Positions 29,304 to 44,424 are shown, counted from the first letter of the stretch. The stretch is DNA of 64,000 nucleotides from Rickettsia canadensis str. McKiel (GCF_000014345.1 NC_009879.1:124001-188000), one strand, 5' to 3'. Numbers and translations: made by a program. The notes: generated by a model not told the origin, from the sequence alone.

Positions 29304-31376
29304 ATGACTAAAATAAACAAACTTGAGTATATTCGTAATATAGGTATATGTGCTCACATCGATGCTGGTAAGACTACAACTACTGAGCGTATTTTATATT
29401 ACACTGGTAAATCACATAAAATAGGTGAAGTTCATGAGGGCGGTGCTACCATGGACTGGATGGAGCAGGAGCAAGAGCGTGGTATAACCATTACTTCGGC
29501 TGCTACTACCTGTAGATGGCAAGATAAGATAATAAATATTATTGATACTCCTGGACACGTTGACTTTACTATTGAGGTAGAACGTTCGCTTCGTGTTCTT
29601 GATGGTGCGGTTGCAGTATTTGATGGTGTAGCAGGTGTCGAACCGCAATCTGAGACGGTATGGAGACAAGCGGATAAATATAATGTTCCTAGAATGTGTT
29701 TTATCAATAAAATGGATAGAATGGGAGCAGATTTTTATAGATGTGTTGAAATGATCAAAGATCGTTTAGGAGCAAAACCACTTGTGATTCAGTTGCCTGT
29801 AGGGATTGAAGAGAATTTTAAAGGTATAATTGATCTTGTGAAAATGAAAGCAGTGATTTGGAAAGATGAATCACTTGGAGCCGAGTATTTTGCAGAAGAT
29901 ATACCTGCCGATATGAAATATAAAGCTGAAGAATATCGTACTAAATTACTTGATATGGTTGTTGAGTTAGATGACCATATTATGGAAAAATATTTATCAG
30001 GTGAAGAAGTAACGGAAGAAGAAATTGAAAGATTAATCAGAAATGGTACTATTTCAGCAGCTTTTTATCCGGTTTTATGTGGTAGTGCTTTTAAAAATAA
30101 AGGAGTACAGCCTTTACTTGATGCCGTAGTAGGTTTTTTGCCTTCACCTATTGATATAGGTATAGTAAAAGGCATAGAAGTAAGTACTGGTGAAGAAAAA
30201 GATTTTCCTATTTCGGTAACTGAGCCTTTTGCAGCTTTAGCATTTAAAATTATGAATGACCCGTTTGTCGGTTCATTAACTTTTATTAGAATATATTCGG
30301 GGAAAATTACTTCTGGATCGACTGTTATTAATACCGTAAAGAATAAAAGAGAAAAAATCGGTAGAATGCTATTAATGCATGCTAATAATCGTGAAGACGT
30401 AAAAGAAGCATCGGCAGGTGATATAGTAGCTTTAGCAGGTCTTAAAGATACTACTACCGGTGATACGTTATCCGATATTGATAAGCAAGTAATCTTAGAA
30501 AGAATGGAATTCCCGGAGCCGGTGATTGAGCTTGCGGTGGAACCTAAATCAACAGCTGATCAAGAAAAAATGGGCTTAGCGCTTTCTCGTTTGGCAGCAG
30601 AAGATCCGTCCTTTAGAGTTTCAATGGATCATGAAACAGGACAAACGGTGATAAAAGGAATGGGAGAACTTCATTTAGAAATTATCATTGATCGTATGAG
30701 AAGAGAGTTTAAGGTTGAAGCAAATATTGGAGCTCCTCAAGTAGCATATCGTGAAACTATAACTAAAATCTGCGAAATTGATTATACTCATAAAAAACAA
30801 TCAGGAGGTGCGGGGCAATTTGCACGTGTAAAAATTATCTTTGAACCTTTAAATCCAGGTGAAGGTTTTGTTTTTGAAAGCAAGATTGTCGGTGGTGCTG
30901 TGCCTAAAGAATATATACCTGGTATTGAAAAAGGATTAAATAATATTAGAGAAACCGGTGTTATTGCTGGTTATCCTATGATTGATTTTAAAGCGACTTT
31001 AGTTGATGGTGCGTTTCATGATGTAGATTCTAGTGTACTTGCGTTTGAAATTGCAGCAAAGGCAGCATTTAGAGAAGGGATGCTGAAAGGTAATCCTAAA
31101 TTACTTGAGCCGATTATGAAAGTTGAAGTTATCACTCCTGATGAATATATGGGAGATATTATAGGTGATTTAAATAGTCGTAGAGGACAAATCCAAAGCA
31201 TGGATCCAAGAGCAAATGCTCAAGTAGTTACCTCTAATGTTCCTTTGGCAGAAATGTTTGGTTATGTTAATACACTTAGGTCTCTATCTCAAGGTAGAGC
31301 TCAGTTTAGTATGATATTTTCTCATTATGATCAAGTGCCGAGTCAGATAGCTGATGTTATTAAAGCTAAAAAATAA
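29304..31376 (+). CDS. fusA: Translation elongation factor G
   Basis: GTPase that drives tRNA and mRNA translocation. The 690-aa product has G1 [15 protein letters not shown] (about 17-31), the [11 protein letters not shown] switch I, G3 [21 protein letters not shown], and G4 [10 protein letters not shown]. Domain IV contains [19 protein letters not shown] and the tip loop region. In most bacteria tuf follows fusA; here the next gene is tRNA-Trp and no tuf is present. Confidence 0.98.
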   Translation: MTKINKLEYIRNIGICAHIDAGKTTTTERILYYTGKSHKIGEVHEGGATMDWMEQEQERGITITSAATTCRWQDKIINIIDTPGHVDFTIEVERSLRVLDGAVAVFDGVAGVEPQSETVWRQADKYNVPRMCFINKMDRMGADFYRCVEMIKDRLGAKPLVIQLPVGIEENFKGIIDLVKMKAVIWKDESLGAEYFAEDIPADMKYKAEEYRTKLLDMVVELDDHIMEKYLSGEEVTEEEIERLIRNGTISAAFYPVLCGSAFKNKGVQPLLDAVVGFLPSPIDIGIVKGIEVSTGEEKDFPISVTEPFAALAFKIMNDPFVGSLTFIRIYSGKITSGSTVINTVKNKREKIGRMLLMHANNREDVKEASAGDIVALAGLKDTTTGDTLSDIDKQVILERMEFPEPVIELAVEPKSTADQEKMGLALSRLAAEDPSFRVSMDHETGQTVIKGMGELHLEIIIDRMRREFKVEANIGAPQVAYRETITKICEIDYTHKKQSGGAGQFARVKIIFEPLNPGEGFVFESKIVGGAVPKEYIPGIEKGLNNIRETGVIAGYPMIDFKATLVDGAFHDVDSSVLAFEIAAKAAFREGMLKGNPKLLEPIMKVEVITPDEYMGDIIGDLNSRRGQIQSMDPRANAQVVTSNVPLAEMFGYVNTLRSLSQGRAQFSMIFSHYDQVPSQIADVIKAKK

Positions 31377-31536
31377 TTGAGGGTTCTAATTAGATATAAT
31401 TAATGTTACATCTGACAAAGGTAATATTATTTTGTCTGTGACAGATTATAAGTGAGAAGTACCAGTTATTATAGTAATTTTTAATAATAGCAAATATTTT
31501 TAATAAATCTTATTGATTTTTTATTAAAAATATGAT

Positions 31537-31612
31537 AGGAGTGTAGCTCAATTGGTAGAGCGCCGGTCTCCAAAACCGGAGGTTGCGGGTTCGATACCTG
31601 TCGCTCCTGCCA
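31537..31612 (+). tRNA. trpT: tRNA-Trp (CCA anticodon)
   Basis: A complete cloverleaf is readable: acceptor AGGAGTG paired with CGCTCCT, D arm GCTCAATTGGTAGAGC, anticodon stem CCGGT/ACCGG with loop CTCCAAA (anticodon CCA at 31570-31572), T arm with GGTTCGATACC, discriminator G and an encoded 3' CCA. It sits between fusA and secE where tuf would often be. Confidence 0.97.
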
Positions 31613-31654
31613 TTATAGGTTTGAGTTTTTTACTATAAAATGTAGACTTCTTAT

Positions 31655-31785
31655 AAAATTCGCTTATAGAGAGGAATTTGAAGGAGACACTTTAGCTTGA
31701 ATTGCATTGTACATAGTAGTAGGTTAGAATGTAAGTGCTGGATCATTGTCTCAATTACCTAGAGAAGTAGCATGTTATGATAAGT
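31655..31785 (+). repeat. Decayed RPE-1 copy upstream of secE
   Basis: Begins with a DNA stretch nearly identical to the RPE-1 in mrp (CGCTTATAGAGAGGAATTTG). Translated in the secE frame it reads [10 protein letters not shown], a stop, then [16 protein letters not shown], still alignable with the RPE-1 peptide. It runs into an in-frame ATG (31746) that would give SecE a spurious N-terminal extension. Confidence 0.75.
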
Positions 31786-31808
31786 CTAATAAATTACCTA
31801 ACAAAAAT

Positions 31809-32009
31809 ATGTTTAAAGAATATAAAATTTATAAGTTTTTTGAACAAGTTAAACAAGAAACTTATAAGGTAGTTTGGCCAACTAGAAAAGAGCTTGTAGC
31901 TTCAACATTAGTAGTGGTGGTCGCAGTGTTTATTTTTAGCTTAATTTGTTTGGTGCTTGATTATAGTATACATAATATAATGAAGCTTTTGCTTAATATT
32001 GGCAAATAG
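31809..32009 (+). CDS. secE: Preprotein translocase subunit SecE
   Basis: Essential small subunit of the SecYEG channel. I start at the ATG at 31809, giving 66 aa ([17 protein letters not shown]); the longer frame from 31746 adds 21 residues that derive from the RPE-1 remnant. The amphipathic helix with [16 protein letters not shown] and the single membrane helix [20 protein letters not shown] are typical. nusG follows after 15 bp, the usual secE-nusG-rplK-rplA order. Confidence 0.93.
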   Translation: MFKEYKIYKFFEQVKQETYKVVWPTRKELVASTLVVVVAVFIFSLICLVLDYSIHNIMKLLLNIGK

Positions 32010-32024
32010 TATAAGGAATAAATT

Positions 32025-32603
32025 GTGACAGCACAGAGTTTAGATAATATATTACCTTCTTCTAAGAAGAATATAAAACAGTGGTATGTAGTACATACGG
32101 CATCAGGAGCAGAGAAACGCATAAAAGAAGATATGCTTAGAAAAATCGCTAAACAGAAAATGACAGATTTTTTTGAAGATATATTAATACCTGTTTTTGG
32201 AGTTTCTGAAGTTAAACGTGGTAAAAATGTTAAGGTAGAAAAAAAGCTAATGCCGAGTTATCTTTTGATAAAGATGAATATGACTGATAAATCTTGGCAT
32301 TTTGTAAAAAATATACCTGGAGTAACTGGCTTTTTAGGAAGCAAAACCATGCCCAAAGCACTTACAGAAGGTGAAATACAAAATATTTTTAATAATCTGG
32401 AAGCAGAAGCTAAAGAAGCAAAAAATTCTAAATTGTATGAAGTCGGTGAAATAGTGACTGTTACAGACGGTCCTTTTGAAACTTTTATGGGTACGGTAGA
32501 AGAAATAGATCAGGAAAAAAATAGGTTAAAAGTTTCAGTGTCAATATTTGGTAAAGCAACTCCAATAGAACTAAATTTTAGTCAAGTAAAGAAAAATGAT
32601 TAA
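32025..32603 (+). CDS. nusG: Transcription termination/antitermination protein NusG
   Basis: RNA-polymerase-binding factor linking transcription to Rho or the ribosome. It starts with GTG, preceded by AAGGA. The 192-aa product shows the NGN domain start [17 protein letters not shown] (about residues 20-36), [20 protein letters not shown] text ([15 protein letters not shown]), and the KOW domain with [20 protein letters not shown] 231-bp gap without a gene, containing only short hairpins, separates it from rplK. Confidence 0.97.
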   Translation: MTAQSLDNILPSSKKNIKQWYVVHTASGAEKRIKEDMLRKIAKQKMTDFFEDILIPVFGVSEVKRGKNVKVEKKLMPSYLLIKMNMTDKSWHFVKNIPGVTGFLGSKTMPKALTEGEIQNIFNNLEAEAKEAKNSKLYEVGEIVTVTDGPFETFMGTVEEIDQEKNRLKVSVSIFGKATPIELNFSQVKKND

Positions 32604-32834
32604 AAGATGGTAGTATATTTAGAATACTCCTAAATAAGATGAAGAGTAGGTAAATAAATTTTTTAATACCAAGTGAAACCAGCTGTTTCATTTTTATTAC
32701 TCATTATTTAATTTCTTCAAAAAAAGAAGTATATGTCTAATTAGGACTAAAGCGCGATATATATAAAAATTGCCTCTACGTAATGAGTGTTATTAAGTAA
32801 TATTAATTTAAGAAAAAAATAAGGATATTTATCA

Positions 32835-33272
32835 ATGTCTCAGAAAGCAATAAAAGGTTATATTAACTTGATCATTCCGGCTGCCGGGGCAACTCCTGCC
32901 CCTCCTATAGGGCCGGCACTTGGACAGAGGAAAGTTAATATTGCAGCATTTTGTAAAGATTTTAATGATGCTACACAAGCTATGGAAAAAGGCATACCTC
33001 TGCCAACAGTAATTACTGTTTATGAAGATAGAAGTTTTTCTTTTAAAATAAAAACTTCTCCTGCTTCTTATTTTTTAAAGAAGTATGCTAAAATTACTAA
33101 AGGTTCTAGTGCTACTAAAAAAGAAGCCGTAGTAGGTAAAGTTACTATGGATGATTGCCGTGAAATTGCAAAGTTAAAAATGCCTGATTTAAATACAAAA
33201 AATATTGAAGCGGCAACAAAAATTATTTGTGGTAGTGCTGCATCTATGGGACTTGAAGTGGTAGGGAATTAA
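32835..33272 (+). CDS. rplK: 50S ribosomal protein L11
   Basis: Part of the GTPase-associated centre of the 50S subunit. The 145-aa product has [20 protein letters not shown] (about 11-30), the usual GVNIMEFCK-region as [16 protein letters not shown], and the C-terminal RNA-binding [21 protein letters not shown] segment. rplA begins 5 bp downstream. Confidence 0.98.
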   Translation: MSQKAIKGYINLIIPAAGATPAPPIGPALGQRKVNIAAFCKDFNDATQAMEKGIPLPTVITVYEDRSFSFKIKTSPASYFLKKYAKITKGSSATKKEAVVGKVTMDDCREIAKLKMPDLNTKNIEAATKIICGSAASMGLEVVGN

Positions 33273-33277
33273 TTATT

Positions 33278-33997
33278 ATGTCAAATAAGAAAGATATTGC
33301 TGTAAAAAATAGCGGCGGTAAAAAAATAAGAGAAGCTAGAGAGAAAGTAAAATCAGATACCTTATATAATTTAACAAATGCAGTTGAGCGATTAAAATCA
33401 GCATCATATGTTAAATTTGATCCAACTTTAGAAATAGTTATGAAGCTTGGAATTGATCCTAGGCATTCCGATCAAATGATACGTGGCGTAGTTAATTTAC
33501 CTGCTGGTACAGGCAAAACCGTAAGAGTTGCTGTTATTTGTAAAGCAGAAAGAGTAGAAGAAGCTAAAAGTGCCGGAGCAGATTTAGTAGGTTCAACAAG
33601 TATCATTGATGAAATTAAAGCAGGAAAAATTAATTTTGATGTATGTATAGCTACTCCCGATATGATGGCAGCTATAGGTTCAGTTGCAAGAATTTTAGGA
33701 CCAAAAGGTTTAATGCCTAACCCTAAACTTGGTACTGTAACTTTAGATATTAAAAATGCTATAAAAAACGCTAAAAGTGGTCAGGTAGAATATAGAGCAG
33801 AGAAAGCAGGTATAATTCATGCAGGGCTTGGGAAATTATCTTTCTCAGACCAAGATTTATTACAAAATTTAAATGAGTTTATTGAGGCAGTAATTAAAGC
33901 AAAGCCTGCTGGATTGAAGGGAAGTTATTTAAAAGCAATGTATTTATCTTCTACTATGGGAGCATCGGTACAAATAGATTTAACTAGTATAGCATAA
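33278..33997 (+). CDS. rplA: 50S ribosomal protein L1
   Basis: L1-stalk protein and, in other bacteria, autogenous repressor of the rplK-rplA mRNA. The 239-aa product has the [20 protein letters not shown] block, [15 protein letters not shown], and [21 protein letters not shown] with [11 protein letters not shown] repeat-rich 284-bp gap follows before rplJ. Confidence 0.98.
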   Translation: MSNKKDIAVKNSGGKKIREAREKVKSDTLYNLTNAVERLKSASYVKFDPTLEIVMKLGIDPRHSDQMIRGVVNLPAGTGKTVRVAVICKAERVEEAKSAGADLVGSTSIIDEIKAGKINFDVCIATPDMMAAIGSVARILGPKGLMPNPKLGTVTLDIKNAIKNAKSGQVEYRAEKAGIIHAGLGKLSFSDQDLLQNLNEFIEAVIKAKPAGLKGSYLKAMYLSSTMGASVQIDLTSIA

Positions 33998-34027
33998 TTT
34001 TTATAAACCGTTTCTATTTAAACAACG

Positions 34028-34085
34028 AAAATAGCGAATTATTACATAATAAGGTGAAAGCCGGCTTCGACCTTTTATATAAAAA
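34028..34085. repeat. Compact copy of the hairpin element before rplJ
   Basis: Starts AATAGCGAATTATTACATAAT, as the element at 61070 does, then runs straight into AAGGTGAAAG...CGACCTTTTATATA, a degenerate version of the 12-bp hairpin with the spacer deleted. It lies in the leader of rplJ-rplL. Confidence 0.5.
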
Positions 34086-34177
34086 TATTAGTTTTATTTA
34101 AGGATTTATAGGTTATATTTTATTTTTGAAATCAAGTGAAGAACTGCTTCAAGCTTGATTTATACAGCTTTTAAAAC

Positions 34178-34205
34178 AATAGCAAATTACATATGTTTTG
34201 CTATT
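34178..34205. repeat. AATAGC-family palindrome in the rplJ leader
   Basis: Perfect 9-bp inverted repeat AATAGCAAA / TTTGCTATT with a 10-nt loop, 76 bp before the rplJ GTG. Same family as 9421-9452. In other bacteria L10 binds its own leader here; I cannot say that this stem is that site. Confidence 0.5.
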
Positions 34206-34281
34206 AGTGGTAAATAGATAATCAATAATAGTTTTAGGATTTAATATATTTAAAACTGTATTATAAAAGGAGAATTAAAAG

Positions 34282-34791
34282 GTGTTAAGATCAGAAAAAT
34301 CAGTAGCAGTAGAGGATATTGTAAATATTTATAAAGAATCGCCGTCTGTAATTATTACTCATTATCACGGGTTAACTGTTAGTCAAGTCAGTTCACTTAG
34401 AGAATCACTTAAATCTCAAGAAGCAGGTTTTAAAGTAGTTAAAAATACTTTAGCAAAAATAGCTGCGAATCAAACAGGGCTTAATAATATTGTTGAATTA
34501 TTTGCGGGTCCTACTGCTATTGCTTATTCTAAAGAACCGGTTGGGATGGCAAAATTAGTAGTTAATTTTGCGAAGGCTAATGATAATCTTAAGATTATTG
34601 GTGGAGTAGTCGATAATCACGTATTAGATAAACATTCAATAAAAGAACTTTCTAAGCTACCTTTACTTAATGAGCTTAGAGGTAAAATTGTTGAGTTATT
34701 ACAAGCACCTGCTACTAAGGTTTTAGGTGTTTTACAAGCCCCGTCTTCGAGTATGGCGAGAGTAATACAAGCACATGCTAGTAAAAATTAA
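34282..34791 (+). CDS. rplJ: 50S ribosomal protein L10
   Basis: Anchors the L7/L12 dimers to the ribosomal stalk. The GTG start is supported by AAAGGAG upstream and by the next ATG being far downstream. The 169-aa product has [19 protein letters not shown] (about residues 25-43), [11 protein letters not shown] and the FAGPTAIAY segment. The C-terminal helix that binds L12 is present. rplL follows 31 bp later. Confidence 0.97.
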
Positions 34792-34822
34792 CTTAATATA
34801 AAAAAGTAAAAAGGAAAAAATT

Positions 34823-35200
34823 ATGGCAGATTTAGCTAAAATTGAAGAACAATTATCATCATTAACATTAATGCAAGCAGCTGAACTTGTGAAAATGCTA
34901 GAAGAAAAATGGGGTGTATCTGCAGCTGCTCCTGTTCCTATGGCAGCTGCATCCGCTCCTGCTGCCGCTGAAGAAGCAGTTGCAGAGAAAACAGATTTTG
35001 AAGTAGTGTTAACAGCTGTAGGTGGCAAAAAAGTTGAAGTAATTAAAGTTGTAAGAGAAATTACGGGTCTTGGTTTAATTGAAGCTAAGAAATTAGTTGA
35101 TGAAGCTCCAAAGGCAGTTAAACAGAGTGTAAAGAAAGCAGAAGCAGAAGAAATTAAAAGTAAATTAGAAGCTGCTGGAGCAAAAGTTGAATTAAAATAA
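34823..35200 (+). CDS. rplL: 50S ribosomal protein L7/L12
   Basis: Stalk protein that recruits translation factors. The 125-aa product has the N-terminal dimerisation helix region ([20 protein letters not shown]), an Ala-rich hinge ([23 protein letters not shown], about 36-54) and the C-terminal factor-binding domain [21 protein letters not shown] strong terminator and repeats follow. Confidence 0.98.
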   Translation: MADLAKIEEQLSSLTLMQAAELVKMLEEKWGVSAAAPVPMAAASAPAAAEEAVAEKTDFEVVLTAVGGKKVEVIKVVREITGLGLIEAKKLVDEAPKAVKQSVKKAEAEEIKSKLEAAGAKVELK

Positions 35201-35212
35201 TTATTTCTGCAC

Positions 35213-35370
35213 TAGGTTCTGTAAAGAAAATTTAAATTATTTGTATTTTTAGATATTTTTAAGTGAAAATTAATAAGATTCTTGCAGGAATAGTTGTTTT
35301 ATTTTAAAAAAGCTTATAATTTGCAATCAAAAAGAACTAAATGTAGATTAATTTTCTTTTACAGAACCTA
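35213..35370. repeat. ~150-bp inverted-end element, copy 1 (rplL-rpoB gap)
   Basis: Flanked by TAGGTTCTGTAAAGAAAATT and the near-perfect inverse ending TTTTACAGAACCTA. Internally it contains AATTAATAAGATTCTTG and a returning AAAAGCTTATAATTTG, so it folds as a nested palindrome. Copies at 35529, 35723 and 61489 share both ends and core. No ORF is inside. Confidence 0.75.
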
Positions 35371-35425
35371 ATGTTTTTTGCATTACAGATGGAATATTTT
35401 ATAGCTTTAAATTCACTTTTTAAAT

Positions 35426-35475
35426 AAAAAAGCCTTATTTTAGTGATTAAATTTGAATAAGGCTTTTTTATTTTA
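35426..35475 (+). terminator. Rho-independent terminator after rplL
   Basis: Perfect 14-bp stem (35426-35439 with 35456-35469, core GCCTTATT / AATAAGGC) with a 16-nt loop, followed by TTTTTTATTTT. It is the clearest intrinsic terminator in the window, and it would stop rplK-rplA-rplJ-rplL transcription before rpoB. The A-run before the stem makes it usable in both directions. Confidence 0.85.
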
Positions 35476-35528
35476 AAATAATTTTATTAACGTACCATAC
35501 GTCTAGAAATTTAAATTATTGAATGGCC

Positions 35529-35682
35529 TAGGCTCTGTGAACGTTTCTAATTGATTTTTTGTTTTTAAGTAAAAATTAATAAGATTTTTGAAAGAATAGC
35601 TGCTCCTATTTTCAAAAATCTTATAATTTACAGGAAAACATCGTCTACATTAAATCTTTATTAGAAATGTTTACGAGGCCTA
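35529..35682. repeat. ~150-bp inverted-end element, copy 2 (rplL-rpoB gap)
   Basis: Ends TAGGCTCTGTGAACGTTTCTAA and the inverse TTAGAAATGTTTACGAGGCCTA. The internal arm AATAAGATTTTTGAAA pairs with TTTCAAAAATCTTAT, giving a strong nested hairpin. Confidence 0.75.
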
Positions 35683-35722
35683 CACAAGATCTAAATGAGA
35701 AGCTTACTAGGTTTCTTTAATT

Positions 35723-35859
35723 TAGGTTCTATGTAAAAAAAATTAAAACGGTATATTTTTAGTTTTGTACTGTATAAGTATTTTGTTGAAATATGTGTAG
35801 CTATTTCAATAAAAACTTTATTGCTTAAAATATAATGTAAATTTTATATACAGAACCTA
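35723..35859. repeat. ~150-bp inverted-end element, copy 3 (rplL-rpoB gap)
   Basis: Ends TAGGTTCTATGTAAAAAAAATT and inverse ATATACAGAACCTA. It stops 43 bp before the rpoB ATG. Its right part contains a perfect TATAAT (35831-35836). Confidence 0.72.
35831..35836 (+). promoter_or_regulatory. Candidate -10 box for rpoBC inside repeat copy 3
   Basis: TATAAT followed by GTAAAT, 66 bp before the rpoB ATG and downstream of the rplL terminator. No good -35 is seen at 16-18 bp upstream. A start signal must exist in this gap if the terminator works; this is the best match I see. Confidence 0.3.
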
Positions 35860-35902
35860 GTCACTTCAATACGGGCAGTAATTTTATCAGTCAGGAGATT
35901 AT

Positions 35903-38900
35903 ATGGTTTTATTAAGGGATAATATAGAAGTACAACCCTTGTCAAATAATAGAAGAATAAGAAAAAATTTTGGTCACATAAATTTAGTAGCAGATATACC
36001 AAATTTGATTGAAATTCAAAAGAACTCATATGAAAAAAACTTTCTACAGTTAAATATTAAAGATTCTGAAAGAAAAAATAAGGGTTTACAATCTATATTA
36101 AACTCAATTTTTCCTATTTCAGATTCTTCTAATATTGCTAACTTAGAATTTGTAAAATATGAATTTGATACTCCAAAATATGATGTAGAAGAGTGTAGTC
36201 AAAGAAGTTTAAGTTATGCTGCTCCTCTTAAAGTTACTTTAAGATTAAGTATTTGGGATATAGATGAGGATACTGGTACTAGAGAAATTAAAGGGATTAA
36301 AGAGCAAGAAGTCTATATGGGTGATATCCCATTAATGACTAAAAACGGTACTTTTATTATCAATGGTACGGAAAGAGTAGTTGTATCACAAATGCATCGC
36401 TCACCAGGTGTATTCTTTTATCATGATGAAGGAAAAATCCACTCTTCCGGAAAGTTGTTATATTCTGCTCGCGTTATTCCATATAGAGGGTCTTGGCTTG
36501 ATTTAGAGTTTGACGCTAAGGATATTATTTATTTTAGAATTGATAGAAAAAGAAAACTGTATGCTACTACTTTACTTAGAGCTATAGGCATGAGTACTGA
36601 AGAAATTATTAAATTTTATTATAATTCAGTAACTTATAAGCTTGTTCAAAATAAAGGTTGGGCGGTTAAATTTATGCCTGGGCATATTACTGCTCATCGT
36701 TTAACAAGTGATTTAGTAGATGCAGATACTGGTAATGTTTTACTGAAAGCAGGACAAAAAATTACCCCTCGTTTAGCTCAAAAATATTTTAGAGAAGGGC
36801 TTAATAATGTTTTAGTAGCTCGTGAAACTTTAATTGGCAAATATCTATCCGAAGATTTAAGAGATCCTGTAAGTGATGAAATATTAGCAAAAATCGGTGA
36901 AATGATTACTGCTGATATGCTCAATGTTATTAATGATCTTAAAATTAAGAATGTTAACGTATTAGTGGTCAATCCTCAATCAGGTCCGTATATAAGAAAT
37001 ACCTTATTTGCCGATAAAAACCAGGATCGAGAGACAGCATTATGTGACATTTTTAGAGTTTTAAGACCAGGTGAACCTGCTAATATTGAAGCTGCCGAAG
37101 GCCTGTTTTATAATTTATTTTTTGATGCGGAAAGATATGATCTTTCAGAAGTTGGGCGAATAAAAATGAATTCTAGGTTAGAGTTGAATATTTCTGAAGA
37201 AGTGACAGTTTTAACAATTGATGATATTAAAAATATCGTAAGGGTTTTAGTAGAGCTTAAAGACGGTAAAGGTATCATAGACGATATTGATCATTTAGGT
37301 AACAGAAGGGTGAGATCAGTAGGTGAATTAATAGAAAATCAATTCAGAATAGGTCTAGTCCGAATGGAAAAATCTGTAATTGAAAGGATGTCCGCAGGTG
37401 ATGTTGATACACTAATGCCTCATGACTTAGTAAATTCTAAAATTTTAGTTTCAGTAGTAAAAGAATTTTTTAGTACTTCACAATTATCACAGTTTATGGA
37501 TCAAACAAATCCATTATCGGAAATAACTCATAAAAGGAGGCTATCAGCACTAGGTCCTGGAGGTCTTAGTCGAGATCGAGCAGGTTTTGAGGTGCGTGAC
37601 GTACATCCGACTCATTATGGTCGTATTTGTCCTATTGAAACACCTGAAGGTCAGAATATCGGGTTAATTAACTCTATGGCTACCTATGCTAGAATAAATA
37701 AACACGGCTTTATAGAGAGTCCGTATAGAAGAGTTAAAGATGGGCGTGTAACTGATGAAGTAGTATATCTTTCTGCCATTGAAGAAGGTAAATACAAAAT
37801 TGGACAAGCAAACTCTAAAGTTGATAAAGACGGAGTGCTACAAGGAGAGTTTATTAATTGTCGTGTTGAGGGAGGAAATTTTGTAATGGTAGAACCGCAT
37901 GAGGTAGATTTCATTGATGTTACTCCTATGCAGGTAGTATCAGTTGCAGCTTCTCTTATACCTTTCCTAGAAAATGATGATGCTAATCGTGCTTTGATGG
38001 GTTCAAACATGCAAAGACAAGCCGTTCCTTTAATTAAAACGGATGCACCTTTTGTAGGTACTGGAGTTGAAGGTGTAGTAGCTAAAGATTCCGGAGCATC
38101 GGTACTTGCATTACATGACGGTATTGTTGAGCAGGTAGATTCAAATAGAATCGTGATTAGAACTTTAGCACAAAAAGCTGACGGTTCTCCTTCGGTTGAT
38201 ATTTACAATTTACTAAAATTTCAAAAATCTAATCATAACACTTGTATTAATCAAAAGCCTTTAGTTAAAGTCGGTCATTATGTTAAGAAAAACGATATTA
38301 TAGCTGATGGTCCTAGTACGGATAACGGTGAAATTGCTTTAGGTAGAAACGTACTTGTGGCTTTCTTACCTTGGAATGGTTATAATTTTGAAGATTCAAT
38401 TTTAATATCTGAACGTATAGTAAAAGAGGATATTTTTACATCTATTCATATTGAAGAGTTTGAAGTAATAGCAAGAGATACACGTCTTGGTCCTGAAGAA
38501 ATTACGCGTGATATACCGAATGTAAGTGAAGAAGCATTAAGTCATCTTGATGAAGTTGGAATAATTTATGTAGGTGCAGAAGTAAAAGCCGGTGATATTT
38601 TAGTTGGAAAAGTAACACCGAAAAGTGAGTCGCCTATTACACCTGAAGAAAAATTATTACGTGCTATTTTCGGGGAAAAAGCCTTTGACGTAAAAGATTC
38701 GTCACTGCACGTACCTTCCGGAGTTAGCGGAACCGTAGTAGAAGTAAGGATATTCTCTCGTAGAGGTGTGGAAAAAGATCAGCGTGCTATTGCTATTGAA
38801 AAACAACAAATTGAAAAATTAGCGAAAGACAGAGATGATGAGTTAGAAATTGTTGAGCATTTTGTATTTAGTTGGCTTGAAAAGCTTTTAGTAGGGCAGG

Positions 38901-40024
38901 TGATTATTAACGGTCCTAAGCAAGTAAAAGCAGGGCAAACTATTACTACTGAAGTGCTAAAAGGCTTATCTAAAGGGCAATTTTGGCAGCTTACCGTGGA
39001 AGATGCAAATATAATGAATGAAATAGAGCAGATAAAGACTCATTATGATGAAAAAAAAGAGGCTCTTAATAAACGATTTGCTACTAAGGTAGAAAAATTG
39101 CAAAGCGGTGATGATTTACCTCAGGGAGCTTTGAAAGTAGTAAAAGTATTTATTGCAACTAAGCATAAATTACAACCTGGTGATAAGATGGCAGGAAGAC
39201 ACGGAAATAAAGGTGTTATTTCACGTATCGTCCCTGAAGAGGATATGCCGTTTTTAGAAGATGGAACAGTGGTGGATATTGTTCTGAATCCGCTTGGTCT
39301 TCCATCTCGTATGAATATAGGTCAGATTTTAGAGACGCATCTTGGGTGGGCATCAATAAATTTAGCAAAAAAAATATCTACCTTAGTACAGGAATATCAA
39401 AATAAAAAGATCGCTATTGAGCAAATTAAGAAATTCTTAATTAAGCTGTACGGAGAAAATATTAATTCTGTACTTGAAAGATCAGAAGAAGAGATTATCT
39501 CTTTCTGTAAGAAAGTAAGTAAAGGCGTACATTTTGCAACTCCTGTGTTTGATGGAGCAAAAGTTCAAGATGTTAAAGATATGTTAAAGCTTGCCGATCA
39601 AGATCCTTCAGGACAAGTAAAATTAATTGACGGTAGAACCGGTGAATATTTTGATCGTTTAGTCACTGTCGGGCAGAAATATTTGCTGAAATTGCATCAT
39701 TTAGTCGATAATAAAATTCACTCTCGTTCTATAGGGCCTTATAGTTTAGTAACGCAGCAACCGCTTGGAGGTAAATCTCATTTTGGCGGACAGCGTTTTG
39801 GGGAAATGGAATGTTGGGCTCTACAAGCTTATGGTGCTGCTTATACGTTACAGGAAATGTTAACGGTTAAGTCAGATGACGTAAACGGTAGGATCAAAAC
39901 TTATGATTCTATAGTACGCGGTGAAAATAATTTTGAATCAGGCATTCCTGAGTCATTTAATGTTATGATAAAAGAGTTTAGATCTTTATGTCTTAACGTA
40001 AAGCTTGAAGTGACTTCGAGTTAA
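35903..40024 (+). CDS. rpoB: DNA-directed RNA polymerase subunit beta
   Basis: Catalytic core subunit of RNA polymerase. The 1373-aa product has full length. The rifampicin-binding cluster reads [20 protein letters not shown] then LSALGPGG, with the usual Asp, His and Ser residues. Downstream blocks [18 protein letters not shown] and [17 protein letters not shown] are intact. Residue 973 (codon 38819-38821) is Leu. AGGAG precedes the ATG. rpoC follows after a 192-bp gap that holds a palindromic repeat. Confidence 0.98.
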   Translation: MVLLRDNIEVQPLSNNRRIRKNFGHINLVADIPNLIEIQKNSYEKNFLQLNIKDSERKNKGLQSILNSIFPISDSSNIANLEFVKYEFDTPKYDVEECSQRSLSYAAPLKVTLRLSIWDIDEDTGTREIKGIKEQEVYMGDIPLMTKNGTFIINGTERVVVSQMHRSPGVFFYHDEGKIHSSGKLLYSARVIPYRGSWLDLEFDAKDIIYFRIDRKRKLYATTLLRAIGMSTEEIIKFYYNSVTYKLVQNKGWAVKFMPGHITAHRLTSDLVDADTGNVLLKAGQKITPRLAQKYFREGLNNVLVARETLIGKYLSEDLRDPVSDEILAKIGEMITADMLNVINDLKIKNVNVLVVNPQSGPYIRNTLFADKNQDRETALCDIFRVLRPGEPANIEAAEGLFYNLFFDAERYDLSEVGRIKMNSRLELNISEEVTVLTIDDIKNIVRVLVELKDGKGIIDDIDHLGNRRVRSVGELIENQFRIGLVRMEKSVIERMSAGDVDTLMPHDLVNSKILVSVVKEFFSTSQLSQFMDQTNPLSEITHKRRLSALGPGGLSRDRAGFEVRDVHPTHYGRICPIETPEGQNIGLINSMATYARINKHGFIESPYRRVKDGRVTDEVVYLSAIEEGKYKIGQANSKVDKDGVLQGEFINCRVEGGNFVMVEPHEVDFIDVTPMQVVSVAASLIPFLENDDANRALMGSNMQRQAVPLIKTDAPFVGTGVEGVVAKDSGASVLALHDGIVEQVDSNRIVIRTLAQKADGSPSVDIYNLLKFQKSNHNTCINQKPLVKVGHYVKKNDIIADGPSTDNGEIALGRNVLVAFLPWNGYNFEDSILISERIVKEDIFTSIHIEEFEVIARDTRLGPEEITRDIPNVSEEALSHLDEVGIIYVGAEVKAGDILVGKVTPKSESPITPEEKLLRAIFGEKAFDVKDSSLHVPSGVSGTVVEVRIFSRRGVEKDQRAIAIEKQQIEKLAKDRDDELEIVEHFVFSWLEKLLVGQVIINGPKQVKAGQTITTEVLKGLSKGQFWQLTVEDANIMNEIEQIKTHYDEKKEALNKRFATKVEKLQSGDDLPQGALKVVKVFIATKHKLQPGDKMAGRHGNKGVISRIVPEEDMPFLEDGTVVDIVLNPLGLPSRMNIGQILETHLGWASINLAKKISTLVQEYQNKKIAIEQIKKFLIKLYGENINSVLERSEEEIISFCKKVSKGVHFATPVFDGAKVQDVKDMLKLADQDPSGQVKLIDGRTGEYFDRLVTVGQKYLLKLHHLVDNKIHSRSIGPYSLVTQQPLGGKSHFGGQRFGEMECWALQAYGAAYTLQEMLTVKSDDVNGRIKTYDSIVRGENNFESGIPESFNVMIKEFRSLCLNVKLEVTSS

Positions 40025-40039
40025 ATGTGTTATCCTATC

Positions 40040-44353
<4,314 letters not shown>

Positions 44354-44424
44354 GATCCTTTTTAAATACTTTAAGCTGGATCTAGCTCATAAGTTGCAGT
44401 ATAATAGCTGAAAATTGAGGTATT

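Noticed and set aside
29412-29707. Minus-strand ORFs opposite fusA
   Set aside because: Antisense shadows of a strongly coding gene; no ribosome-binding site or family features. The same holds for minus-strand ORFs opposite degP, sdhA, rpoB, rpoC, pepA, aspS and others.
31746-31808. 21-residue N-terminal extension of SecE
   Set aside because: Derived from a decayed RPE-1; the SecE core starts at the ATG at 31809.
34028-34205. Canonical L10-binding leader before rplJ
   Set aside because: The visible stems are copies of dispersed repeats; I could not identify the kink-turn typical of L10 leaders by eye.
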